Assembly (NCBI RefSeq): GCF_900106525.1 | Contig: NZ_FNOG01000007.1 | Coordinates: 146,159-210,158, forward strand | Length of the DNA stretch: 64,000 nt | Reading direction: 5' to 3' | Source of the DNA: Lysobacter enzymogenes | Lineage (GTDB): Bacteria > Pseudomonadota > Gammaproteobacteria > Xanthomonadales > Xanthomonadaceae | Translations under genes and position numbers: made by a program | Shown: piece by piece, positions 38,025-46,241 of the stretch | Layout: each line of letters begins with the position of its first letter | Position numbering within the stretch: the first letter of the stretch is position 1 | The notes under the pieces: generated by a model | The model's input: only the letters and a program-made list of their open reading frames with translations | Database searches by the model: none | Told to the model about the DNA's origin: nothing

Positions 38025-38561
38025 ATGCGAAAGCCAGACATCTCTTTGACCGATGAGGAGCTTTTGCTCTTTTCTGAAATAAACTTCGACCCAAAGAGTG
38101 TCGATGACATGCGGGGATCCATTGAATCAATGAAGCGTCTGGCTTCCAGCCTTCTGAGTAGAGAGGCGGTGCCAGAGGTTCGACTTGCGTACTTCATTGA
38201 TCCAGATTTCAACCCTGGCGGTAGGGGGCGGTCGCGAAAGGATGTCTTTGAGAAAAACCGAACAGTCGACGCGGAGATCCTGAGTCACCCGAACTTCCTG
38301 AAGTACTTGGAGTACTTCATATGCGGTCCAAATCTGCCTTGCGAAGCGATAGCGCGATTCAAGGAGGAAGCCGTCTTCTCTGGATATCTCACTGGTGGGG
38401 ATATCAACGATCTCACGTCTTACGCAAGATCATGCGTAAGATCCTATGGCCTGAATCCCTACGAGGCTTCGGAGGAATTCTTCAAGCTCGCTATTGACTG
38501 CGGTGCCATGCCCTCATCTGCCGAAATGGTTAGGAGTTCGGTTCGAGCGATGAAGTCTTGA
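38025..38561 (+). CDS. hypothetical protein (island gene 2)
   Basis: 178 aa, not recognised. GGCGGAGCAAG precedes the ATG. The sequence begins MRKPDISLTDEELLLFSEINF, is rich in charged residues, and has no signal peptide or membrane helix. The middle (IDPDFNPGGRGRSRKDVF) and the C-terminal helices (DLTSYARSCVRSYGLNPYEASEEFF) may be a small helical domain. AT-richer codon use than the flanks. Confidence 0.68.
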   Translation: MRKPDISLTDEELLLFSEINFDPKSVDDMRGSIESMKRLASSLLSREAVPEVRLAYFIDPDFNPGGRGRSRKDVFEKNRTVDAEILSHPNFLKYLEYFICGPNLPCEAIARFKEEAVFSGYLTGGDINDLTSYARSCVRSYGLNPYEASEEFFKLAIDCGAMPSSAEMVRSSVRAMKS

Positions 38562-38715
38562 TGGCCCACGCGGCGTAAACCAGGTGGTTAGTTGGAGCTT
38601 GCCTGCATTGAGGAAAGGCTGTCTGGCAAAATCTTTGCAGCGACCAGGGCTGCTGTCCCGCCGGACGAGCGCGAAGGACCTACAGCCGACGCCATCAGCG
38701 GCTGACTCAGAGGCC

Positions 38716-39144
38716 ATGACTTCTATGACAACCATGCAATCGATTTTGCACACCCTCAAAGAGTCAGCTCCGGACTATCACGAGGCGATGCTGATCAATG
38801 CGCCGCGCATTGACGCCGCCGACTCTGATGTCGAATCGCTGCTTCGGGGCTGGGCTTGCCTGTTCGGACATACGCTGAGGGAGCGGGGAAATCCATTTCG
38901 ATGGATTTCCCATGACGAAGCAGTCGAATGGATCAAAGTCCATCTCACTCACGATCTTGTATTCGCAACGCCTGGAATGGATGAGCAGCAGGCGCTGGAC
39001 CTGACAATGCAGCTTCTCGGTCCGATGGGGCAGGTCAAGGCAGTGGCGTCCGATTTCACGATTTCAGACTGGACATTTTGCGACCTTCTGATCGTGTCGA
39101 ACGAGTCGACCACCCTGCTACTCGCATTCCTGGGTGAGGACTAG
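38716..39144 (+). CDS. hypothetical protein (island gene 3)
   Basis: 142 aa, not recognised. Two ATGs lie close together (38716 and 38725). The first was chosen, but AGAGG is rather near it and would suit the second better. The product is acidic and soluble-looking (YHEAMLINAPRIDAADSDVESLL, EAVEWIKVHLTHDLVF, LTMQLLGPMGQVKAV). AT-richer than core genes. Confidence 0.62.
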   Translation: MTSMTTMQSILHTLKESAPDYHEAMLINAPRIDAADSDVESLLRGWACLFGHTLRERGNPFRWISHDEAVEWIKVHLTHDLVFATPGMDEQQALDLTMQLLGPMGQVKAVASDFTISDWTFCDLLIVSNESTTLLLAFLGED

Positions 39145-39396
39145 CGCTCTGTGCTTGAGTGGCTAACGCCTGCGCTCAACGATCAGCGGCGATCAGTTCT
39201 CGGAACGCGGCGCGAAATCCCAAATTGGGGTGGTACTGCGGTCTAGCATTACGGCGTAACCGACAAGAATGTTGCTTCATGCTTCGATGGTTCCGGCCGC
39301 TGGTCGGCGACATGAAAAACATACAAGGATGCCCGCTTGAGACCGGCCACAACGCGCTCATCGATGGCTTGCGTCCATAAGCGACGGAGACACGAC

Positions 39397-39945
39397 GTGG
39401 ACAAGAATGAGATGGTCAAGGGATTTTCTCAGAATGATGCCGTGGTGATCCTGCAGACGAACGGGGAGACGCTCCAAGGGTATCTGTCGAAGATCGATCT
39501 GGCGCAAGACTGCTTCGTCGTTCAAGTGGCTGTCTACATCGGACTTGACGGAAAAGTCGAGCGAAAGGACCTTGTCGAGTGCAAGTTCGACGACGTCGAC
39601 ACCATCAGCAAGTTCGGTAGCAAGCCAAACAATCCGCCCAATTTCGACGCTGATCTCAAGCGATATCCGATCGGCAAGTACCTGATGATCTGGGGCAAGC
39701 ACGACAGCTCCATCAACCCGACGATCGAGCAAGGAGCGTTGAAGAGCATCGACTGGGACAAGCGCACGCTCGTGTTGCACAGCAGCACCTACGATAAGGA
39801 CCGAACGGTGAACATCGATCGGATCAGCTTCATCGACGATACCCGCAGCGGCCCCGGTGCCTTACGGCCCGTGCAAACACCGGATTGGCATCTCAGGCCC
39901 GACGGAGCTTGGTATCGGGGCGAGCGGAAATACGCAGGCTCGTAA
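39397..39945 (+). CDS. hypothetical protein (island gene 4)
   Basis: 182 aa, not recognised. A GTG start at 39397 with GGAG 7 nt upstream was preferred to an in-frame ATG 60 nt further up that lacks a site. The protein is charged, with an SM-like or beta-barrel-like N-terminal portion (DAVVILQTNGETLQGYLSKIDL) and a central NPTIEQGALKSIDWDKRTLVLH. No signal peptide or membrane helix. Confidence 0.62.
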   Translation: MDKNEMVKGFSQNDAVVILQTNGETLQGYLSKIDLAQDCFVVQVAVYIGLDGKVERKDLVECKFDDVDTISKFGSKPNNPPNFDADLKRYPIGKYLMIWGKHDSSINPTIEQGALKSIDWDKRTLVLHSSTYDKDRTVNIDRISFIDDTRSGPGALRPVQTPDWHLRPDGAWYRGERKYAGS

Positions 39946-40167
39946 CTCCTCGGCAACCGCTTCTGCAATAGCCGGTCGCAGGCTTCGCGTTCGCGGCGGT
40001 CGCAGTCGACATCAGCACGCCGGGAACTTCAGGCCACACGAGCGGATATCCCGCCAATGGGATAGTTCGCTCCGCATGAGCCGCCGTGTCCTTCGCCTTT
40101 CATGAATCCCCGCGCCGCCCCCACGGTTACAATCCCCGCCGTGACCACCCAGGCGACACCCCCGTAA

Positions 40168-41181
40168 ATGCAGATCTTCAGCCTCGCTATCGCCGGCTTC
40201 TCGATCGTGGTCGCGGCGCTGCTCTGGCTGACATACCTGGCCTTCCTCAAGATCCCCGGCAAGTCGGCGTACTCGATCCTGTCGTGCACCGTCCTGTTGG
40301 GCGCGCTGGTCGCGCTGCAGCTGGGTCACTTGCTGCATTTCGCCGGCGGGCCGGAACCGCTGGCGACCATCGGGTACCGGATCGCGCTGTTCGTGGCGCC
40401 GCCGTCCTTCTTTTTGTTCGGGCGCTGGGCGCTGCTGCCGGACGAGCCGTTCCGGCCGGCGATGTTGCTGGCCTTGCTGCCGATCGCGCTGCTGCTGATC
40501 CCGCGCCTGGACGTATCGCTGCCGATGCTCTTCGCGATCGGCGCGGGCTTCGCGCTGTGGCTGGGCCGCCTGGTCTACGGCCTGCGCGCCCAGCGCAAGC
40601 AGTTCCGCTTCGAGTTCTTCTGGTTCGGCGTCATGTCCGTCCTCGCGGTCGGAGTGCTCCTGCTCGGCTTCGCACTCCCGTACATCGATCACGCTTGGTT
40701 CTATCGCTTCTATTGCAGCGCGATCGGCGCGGCGTTCGCGATCCTGGTCGTCGCGCTGATTGCCCATCCCGACCTCATCGCCGACCTCACCGAGGCGGCG
40801 CAGCTGCGCTACGGCAAGTCCACGCTGCGGGACATGGACGTCGACGGCCTGCTCGCCCGGCTGGCCGTGCTGATGGCCGATCCGAAGGTCTACCAGAACG
40901 AGACCCTCACGCTGAGCACGCTGGCCGCGGATCTCGGCGTCACCGGGCACCAGCTGTCCGAGCTGGTCAACACGCGGCTGGGCATGGGGTTCCCGCGCTA
41001 CGTGCGCGAGCGCCGGGTGGCTGCGGCCAAGTTGATGCTCGTGGCCGAGCCGAACGCCTCGATCCTCGCCATCGGCATGGGCACCGGCTTCAAGTCGCAG
41101 TCGACGTTCTATGCCGCCTTCAAGGAAGTGACCGGACAGTCGCCCGGCGACTACCGCAAGGCGAACGCGAAGACCTCCTGA
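40168..41181 (+). CDS. membrane-anchored AraC-family regulator
   Basis: 337 aa. About six to seven hydrophobic helices make up residues 1-210 (e.g. FSLAIAGFSIVVAALLWLTYLAFL, MSVLAVGVLLLGFALPYI). The C-terminal ~100 residues form an AraC DNA-binding domain: TLSTLAADLGVTGHQLSELVNTRLGMGF as the first helix-turn-helix and GMGTGFKSQSTFYAAFKEVTGQSPGDYRK as the second. Such proteins may sense a membrane or envelope signal. The next gene on the strand is a methyltransferase, with a 20-bp palindrome between. Confidence 0.85.
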   Translation: MQIFSLAIAGFSIVVAALLWLTYLAFLKIPGKSAYSILSCTVLLGALVALQLGHLLHFAGGPEPLATIGYRIALFVAPPSFFLFGRWALLPDEPFRPAMLLALLPIALLLIPRLDVSLPMLFAIGAGFALWLGRLVYGLRAQRKQFRFEFFWFGVMSVLAVGVLLLGFALPYIDHAWFYRFYCSAIGAAFAILVVALIAHPDLIADLTEAAQLRYGKSTLRDMDVDGLLARLAVLMADPKVYQNETLTLSTLAADLGVTGHQLSELVNTRLGMGFPRYVRERRVAAAKLMLVAEPNASILAIGMGTGFKSQSTFYAAFKEVTGQSPGDYRKANAKTS

Positions 41182-41299
41182 CCGCGACCTGCTTCCCTGC
41201 CGCAGTGCAAGCGCGCGCAGGGAAGGGGCTCCGGGCTCCCGGATGATCTTCCAGGAGTCCGGCAAGTCGTTGACGACAAAGGACATCGGAACAATGTGA

Positions 41300-41319
41300 T
41301 CCGGACTGATCAGTCCGGA
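41300..41319. promoter_or_regulatory. perfect 20-bp palindrome upstream of the methyltransferase
   Basis: TCCGGACTGATCAGTCCGGA, with perfect symmetry. It lies 48 nt upstream of the methyltransferase ATG. No T-run follows, so an operator for a dimeric regulator is more likely than a terminator. The neighbouring AraC regulator would normally bind direct repeats, so another protein may be involved. Confidence 0.6.
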
Positions 41320-41366
41320 AGCCGGCCCTCGCCGGGGTCGGTCAACCTCGCTCCATCGCCCCGTCG

Positions 41367-42041
41367 ATGGAGCTCCCGGTGTCCTTTCCTACTCCCTACG
41401 CCGCCCGCGACGGCATCAAGGCCTACACCAAACTGGGCCTGCGCCTGTATGACCCGCTGATCGTCGGCCTGTTGGCCCGCCATGTCTGGCAGTGTCCGGC
41501 CGAGACCTTCATCGCCGCCTACCGCACGCACCTGCGGGCCAATCACGCCGATGTGGGCGTCGGCACCGGCTACTGCCTGGACCGGTGCGGCTTCGATGTG
41601 CCGAACCCCCGGCTGGCGCTGATCGACCTGCAGCCCAACTGTCTGGGGTTCACCGCCCGGCGGCTGTCCCGCTACCGCCCCGAAACTTACCTGCGCGATG
41701 TCCGCCAGCCCCTGCTTGGAATCCCCGCATTCGACTCGGTGGCCCTGGGCGGCCTGCTGCATTGCCTGCCCGGCGACATGCGCGAGAAAGCTGCGGTGTT
41801 CGATGCGTTGCGGCCGATCTGCAACCCGGGCGCGACGATTTTCGGCTTCACGCTGGTCAACGACGCAGTCGCCGCCACGCAGCGTCGCCGACTCGCCTGG
41901 CGCGCCCTGAACGAGCTGCGCGTCGTCAATTGCCGCGACGACACGGCCGATGGCCTGCACCACGAACTCGCTGCGCGCTTCCGCGACTGCACCGTCGAGA
42001 TGACCGGATGCTTCGCCTTCTTCAGCGCCCGCGTCCACTGA
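41367..42041 (+). CDS. class I SAM-dependent methyltransferase
   Basis: 224 aa. The SAM-binding strand and loop read ADVGVGTGYCLDRCGF, followed by LALIDLQPNCLGFTARRL (acidic residue at the end of beta-2) and SVALGGLLHCLPGDM. The target cannot be named. The start at 41367 gives MELPVSFPTPYAARDGI; a GTG 12 nt downstream is also possible. The SRPBCC-fold gene follows after 29 nt, so the two may be co-transcribed and act on a common small molecule. Confidence 0.82.
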   Translation: MELPVSFPTPYAARDGIKAYTKLGLRLYDPLIVGLLARHVWQCPAETFIAAYRTHLRANHADVGVGTGYCLDRCGFDVPNPRLALIDLQPNCLGFTARRLSRYRPETYLRDVRQPLLGIPAFDSVALGGLLHCLPGDMREKAAVFDALRPICNPGATIFGFTLVNDAVAATQRRRLAWRALNELRVVNCRDDTADGLHHELAARFRDCTVEMTGCFAFFSARVH

Positions 42042-42070
42042 TTCCCTCCGCCTGCCCCAGAGACCAGCCG

Positions 42071-42586
42071 ATGACCGCTTCGCACAGCGTTGCCGAAACC
42101 ACCCTGCGGATCGCCTGCCGCGCCGAAGACGCGTGGAATACGGTGTGCTTCTACGAGCACATCCGCCGCAAACCGTCGCTGTTCCTGCGCAGCGTGCTGC
42201 CGGTGCCGATGTACACGACCGGCTGCGCCGGCAATGTCGGCGACACGTCGCGGTGCCTCTACAGCGACGGCGGCTACCTTGCCAAGCGGATAACCGGCGT
42301 GATCCCGGGAGAACGCATCGAATTCGAGGTTATCGAGCACAGCATCCGTTACTGCCGCAGCATCGCCCTCAAGGGTGGCAGCATCAGCGTCATCGCCGAC
42401 CAGGACGGCGCTTGCTCGGTACACATGCTGACCCGCTGCGAACTGCAGTCGCGCTGGCTGCGGCCGTTGCGACCCTTCATCGAATTCACGATCTCGGCGA
42501 TGCATCGGATCGTGATGCGCGACATGCAGGAGCGGCTCGAGGCGCGGGACGCGAACCGGCTCTGCGCGAGCGGCTCATCGGCCTAG
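42071..42586 (+). CDS. SRPBCC-family protein
   Basis: 171 aa. SRPBCC proteins form a deep hydrophobic pocket for ligands such as lipids or polyketides. The pattern AEDAWNTVCFYEHIRRKPSLFLRSVLP (helix-loop), the long central beta region (GERIEFEVIEHSIRYCRSIALKGGSISVIAD) and the C-terminal long helix (LRPFIEFTISAMHRIVMRDMQERLEARD) match. The pairing with a methyltransferase hints at a modified small-molecule substrate. The start at 42071 fits the fold. Confidence 0.78.
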   Translation: MTASHSVAETTLRIACRAEDAWNTVCFYEHIRRKPSLFLRSVLPVPMYTTGCAGNVGDTSRCLYSDGGYLAKRITGVIPGERIEFEVIEHSIRYCRSIALKGGSISVIADQDGACSVHMLTRCELQSRWLRPLRPFIEFTISAMHRIVMRDMQERLEARDANRLCASGSSA

Positions 42587-42605
42587 GACTACGAAATGGA
42601 CGACA

Positions 42606-42887
42606 TCAGCGCAACCCGCCGGTCCGCGGCATCTTGTTCAACTCGTCGATCACGGCTTTAGGCGCGCGCAGGCGAATCTGCACGGGAAAGGATTCCTGCA
42701 CGACCACATCCTTGACCACGCCGCTCTTCTCCAGCTCCATGACCTTCGCCAGCACCGGATCCGGAGACTCGGCGCTGCCGACGATCGTCGCGCTCTCCAG
42801 CGGGGCTTGCGCCTGCGCCGTTTGCTTGCTGTCTAGCCCGCAGCCGGTCAACAGCGTCAGCGCAGCGATCAGGGCGATGGATTTCAT
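42606..42887 (-). CDS. small putative lipoprotein
   Basis: 93 aa. A lipobox is visible at the signal peptide end (LTLLTGCG; Cys16), so it should be lipid-anchored. After the lipobox the rest is soluble and mildly charged, ending with a helix (PKAVIDELNKMPRTGGLR). Function unknown. It lies downstream of the serine protease gene on the same strand (112 nt). Confidence 0.68.
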   Translation of the reverse strand: MKSIALIAALTLLTGCGLDSKQTAQAQAPLESATIVGSAESPDPVLAKVMELEKSGVVKDVVVQESFPVQIRLRAPKAVIDELNKMPRTGGLR

Positions 42888-42921
42888 GTTTGCCTCGTAG
42901 TCTTGTTGGCGACCGAAAGTC

Positions 42922-42946
42922 GTGGCGCACCGTAGAGGTGCGCCAC
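42922..42946. repeat. 10-bp perfect inverted repeat between lipoprotein and protease
   Basis: GTGGCGCACC, a 5-nt loop, then GGTGCGCCAC. It lies 53 nt past the protease stop, but no T-run follows in the minus direction, so it may be a weak or rho-dependent pause rather than a clear terminator. Confidence 0.5.
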
Positions 42947-42998
42947 AGTGATGCGAGGTGAGCGCCGGATCGGTCTGCTCCGAACCGGCGCCGCACGC

Positions 42999-43988
42999 TC
43001 AGGGATTGCTCGAAATCCATCCCTGCAAGGTGTTGTACACCGTGCTGGTCAGGCGCGTGCCGCAATTCTGGCTCGACGACCCGGTGGTGTGGATGCCGCG
43101 CACGTAGTCGCCGGCGGCGATGCCGCTGCCGCTGTTGCCGCCCGAAGTATCGATGGTGTAGCACAGTCGATACGAACCGCTGGTCGACACCGGCCCGGAA
43201 TGCGTCCACATCGTGCCCAAGGGCTTTTCGCCGGGATAGCCGGTAATCACGTAGTTGCCGTTGGAATAGGTGCCCCAGCCCGAGTGGCCGCCGTGAGGCG
43301 CCGAGGCGAGCACGATCATGCCGTAGTCGAAATTGCTGTCGGCGCCGTTATGCCAGGCGGTCGTGGTCAGCGCGCGCGCCCACGTGGTCGTGCCCCAGGG
43401 CTGATAGCTGCCGTTCTGGGCGGTGGTGAAATCCAGCGCGGAGTACCAGGTGCCGGAGCCGTTGGACACGCAATGGCCCGCTGTCAGCACGTGCTTCGGC
43501 CCGATCAAGGTGCCGGTGCAGCCGATGCCGATGCGGCCGATATGCCAGTACGGGTTCACGGTGGTGTTGGTGATCTGTACCCGGTCGTCGCCGCCGATGA
43601 CGACTTTGGGCGTGTACAGGGCATTGCGATACGCCGCTGGCAGGATCGGCGGGGTGCTGAACGATGCCGGTGTGCGGCCTACCTTTTCCAGGTCGGCGAT
43701 GGCCTTTTCGAAGATCGCCACGTCCTCGGGATTCATGGTCGATGCGTACTGCGCGCCGTCGGGCGTGACCATGACCGTGCTCAACCCGGCCGCCTTTTGC
43801 CGGGGCGAGAGCAGGCGTGTGTCGATGGATGCGCCCGTTTCCGGCAAGGCGCGGGTCACCAGGTTTTCGCCATGGATGAAGCGGGCTTTCTCGTTCAATT
43901 TCTTGAATGCCGTTTGTTGCGCTTCCGCGGTGTTCACCAGCGGAGCCGAGACCAACAACACCAAGCCAAACGCGGCCAGATTTTTCAT
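42999..43988 (-). CDS. secreted trypsin/V8-like serine protease
   Basis: 329 aa: signal peptide (to ~24, AEA), a pro-region of ~100 residues, and an S1B-type chymotrypsin-fold domain from ~125. The catalytic triad is His172 (TAGHC), Asp221 (SNFDYGMIVL) and Ser286 (SGGNSGSG). GIGCTGTLIGPKHVLTAGHC is typical of glutamyl/V8-like enzymes. The ATG at 43988 has GGAG at proper spacing; an ATG four codons up (44000) has none. It is probably type-II-secreted in this group. Substrate specificity is not clear. Confidence 0.9.
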   Translation of the reverse strand: MKNLAAFGLVLLVSAPLVNTAEAQQTAFKKLNEKARFIHGENLVTRALPETGASIDTRLLSPRQKAAGLSTVMVTPDGAQYASTMNPEDVAIFEKAIADLEKVGRTPASFSTPPILPAAYRNALYTPKVVIGGDDRVQITNTTVNPYWHIGRIGIGCTGTLIGPKHVLTAGHCVSNGSGTWYSALDFTTAQNGSYQPWGTTTWARALTTTAWHNGADSNFDYGMIVLASAPHGGHSGWGTYSNGNYVITGYPGEKPLGTMWTHSGPVSTSGSYRLCYTIDTSGGNSGSGIAAGDYVRGIHTTGSSSQNCGTRLTSTVYNTLQGWISSNP

Positions 43989-45696
43989 AACACGCTCCAT
44001 TGTCAGTTGGATAGTCCATTGGCAAGCGATCGGGCGAGCGCGTCCTGCGCTCTCGCGATGCGTCCGTCCCGGCATCGGCCTGGGTCGGTGTCGCGGCAAC
44101 GAATGCATCCGTTGTCGCGTCGCGGCCATCCGTGGCCGCGGAGCAGGGCGGCGGTGCGCCCCGTGGTCAGTTCGCGCTACACGGCGGTTTTCATCGCGTC
44201 CGCGTGGACGTTCAAGTGCCGCGAACATTCGCGTGCTCTTGCGCATGCGTCATGCGACGAAGCGTCGTTGCAGGCAGTGCGCGCATGTAAGTTCCAGGCC
44301 GGGCTGCCGCAATCTCATGACGAGGGCCTGCGTAGATAGATCCGAAAACCTCCATGTTCATGCACAGAATGTGCGGAACTCATCGGCGCGCTTCGTTCGA
44401 TCCGAAATCCGCAGACGCTGAATCTTGTTACTCCCTAATTTTGCGGGTCGTCGTGATAGCTCTCACAGTTGCTTGTCGGTGATTTCGCGCATATCGGTAA
44501 TAGTGTTGTGTGTGTCGCAATCGAAATTCAGCAGCGGCCCGATTGGTCGACAACATCGAGCCAGGTGATCGGGCGATGCGTTTTTTTGTGTTTTTTTGTC
44601 GCTTGCGAGCGTCGTGGTCGATTCGAGAGACCGGCGACATCGGTATCGCCAGAGTGATTTTGTCGCTCGGCGGTCGCATGTTGCAGATTCGTAACGACGG
44701 TCTTCAGTGCGCCGGGCGCAGGTCGAGGAGCGGCTCCTCGACGCCAAGAGCCTGATTGCGTTTGCTCGTCCGCCATTGCAGTCGGTCCATTCGCCTTCAC
44801 TGAAGCGATGACGCAGTCCCAGGCCGATTCGCTCGAACAGAGTTTCGTTGGCACCGATCGCTTGGCCATTCGAGGCCTGGAGGTCGGACATCGACTCGCC
44901 GCTGCTCGAGTCCTTACGCTCGCGGCGTTCACCGAACGCAGAGCACCGATTCGATGCCGTCCTCTGTGCGCTGCCTTTTGCGTTGTAGAGCTTGCTAGTG
45001 AGAACGGTGCCGTGGTCGCCCGCCTTCAGGGCGAATCGACTTTTCTCCGAAGCATCAGCATCGGTCTGGCTGCTGCGCGCATGGAGCGTCTCGCTCGTTG
45101 GTAGCGGATGCTTTTGCGGGCGAAGTCGCATCGGCGCGAAACAGGGGGCGATTTTTGTGAGATCAATCAAGCATCGATCAAAAAAGTTGGCCGCAGCTTG
45201 CGCTTAACAGCGTAGTAGCTGGCGATGGGCTAAGACGCAGATGCTTGGACCTTGAGGCGGCGCTTCCGGTGAATCGAGAAAAAGGCTCTCCATGAGCCTT
45301 GAGGCTGCTTTTTTGCTTATCGCAAAGTGCCGTTGATAGAAAAGAAAATCGTTGCGCGAAGCACGCGGCGCTAGCTCAGGCCCACGTGTCTTGACGGGGG
45401 CGATCTGGAGCGGAACAGGAATGAGCAACGATCTTCCTCTGAACTGTGGAGCTGTCGCCACAGTCGTGGCGCCCATTCGCAATGCGCTTGCAATAGCTTC
45501 GCACCGCCATGCACGACGCTGTCGACGTGAGCCGGTGGAATAAATTTCACGATCCAAAAACTGCTCGACGGCGCTGTTCCGATAAGCATCCGCCATGCGG
45601 CGCCCGTTCCACGGAGCCAGCGTCACCACAAGCGGTGCAGGCCACCGCTGCGCCTCACCCAGTCATGCAAGTCAATCGATAAAAGGAGATTCCATC
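43989..45696. other. 1.7-kb stretch with no convincing gene
   Basis: Several frames of 100-235 codons exist but lack good starts and biased codons. GC is lower than in flanking genes. A CRP/Clp-like site (44454-44469) lies inside. It could hold promoters for the protease and lectin genes, or be what remains of lost genes. Confidence 0.45.
44454..44469. promoter_or_regulatory. CRP/Clp-like binding site
   Basis: CGTGA-tagctc-TCACA matches TGTGA-N6-TCACA at nine of ten fixed bases. In xanthomonads Clp controls secreted enzymes. It is 466 nt from the protease start and 1.23 kb upstream of the lectin, so its target is uncertain. Confidence 0.5.
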
Positions 45697-46122
45697 GTGG
45701 CAGGCATCCAATGGTCGGCCCCTCAGTCGCTGGCCTACATCCCCGACGGCAAGCTGGTGACGTTCACGGCGATGCATCAGGCCGCGTACACGCAGTACGT
45801 CCAAGTCATCGACGGCAATGGCAACCCCATTAGCTTCTATTGCCTGGACGCCAGTCAGGCGAGCTTTCCGATCTCCGGAAGCGGTGTCGAGGTCGGCTTC
45901 CTCCAGAACGGAGCCGGCAGGTTCACCATGGCGTCCGGTATGCAGGTCCAGTTTGGCAGCAGCGGCCCCTACGTTCCGAAGGTCTCGGCGGGCAATCCAG
46001 TCCAGTTTTTCATCAGCGGCGTCGTACGCGGCGGGGGAACCTTATACGTGACGGAAGACGGTACCGATAATGATTACAACGACACCAGCTTCGTGATCCA
46101 GTGGTACCAGACCGTGGGCTGA
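45697..46122 (+). CDS. LecB (PA-IIL)-like calcium-dependent lectin
   Basis: 141 aa. The calcium/sugar site EDGTDNDYNDTSFVIQWY (from Glu120) closely follows the sequence of Pseudomonas LecB, which binds L-fucose and mannose through two calcium ions. The protein ends in Gly141, and in LecB the C-terminal Gly of the neighbouring subunit completes the calcium site. It is ~25 residues longer at its N-terminus than LecB. There is no signal peptide. The GTG at 45697 has AAAAGGAG just upstream. A lipoprotein with one heme site follows. Confidence 0.85.
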   Translation: MAGIQWSAPQSLAYIPDGKLVTFTAMHQAAYTQYVQVIDGNGNPISFYCLDASQASFPISGSGVEVGFLQNGAGRFTMASGMQVQFGSSGPYVPKVSAGNPVQFFISGVVRGGGTLYVTEDGTDNDYNDTSFVIQWYQTVG

Positions 46123-46241
46123 CCCGCCCCACGCCCCGTTCCCGATCGAATCGGGGCGGCACGACCACTCATGAATTCCCATGGCTGCCGCGACGGATCG
46201 CGTGGATCCATCGCGGAGCGCGACAATGACGGAGTGCGGCA

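Noticed and set aside
37343-39945. integron-like cassette array
   Set aside because: Isolated same-strand genes at regular gaps suggest it, but no integron integrase and no paired attC core sites could be recognised.
34376-40160. direct repeat of the tRNA 3' end as the far attachment site
   Set aside because: No convincing copy of the T-arm or acceptor sequence was found in this interval, so the island's far end remains undefined.
44463-45170. 235-codon minus-strand frame in the gene-free stretch
   Set aside because: Composition is Arg/Ser-rich without a believable domain, no ribosome-binding site precedes it, and third-position bias is poor.
45204-45629. 141-codon minus-strand frame upstream of the lectin
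   Set aside because: It would cover the lectin's leader, lacks a site and has no recognisable feature.
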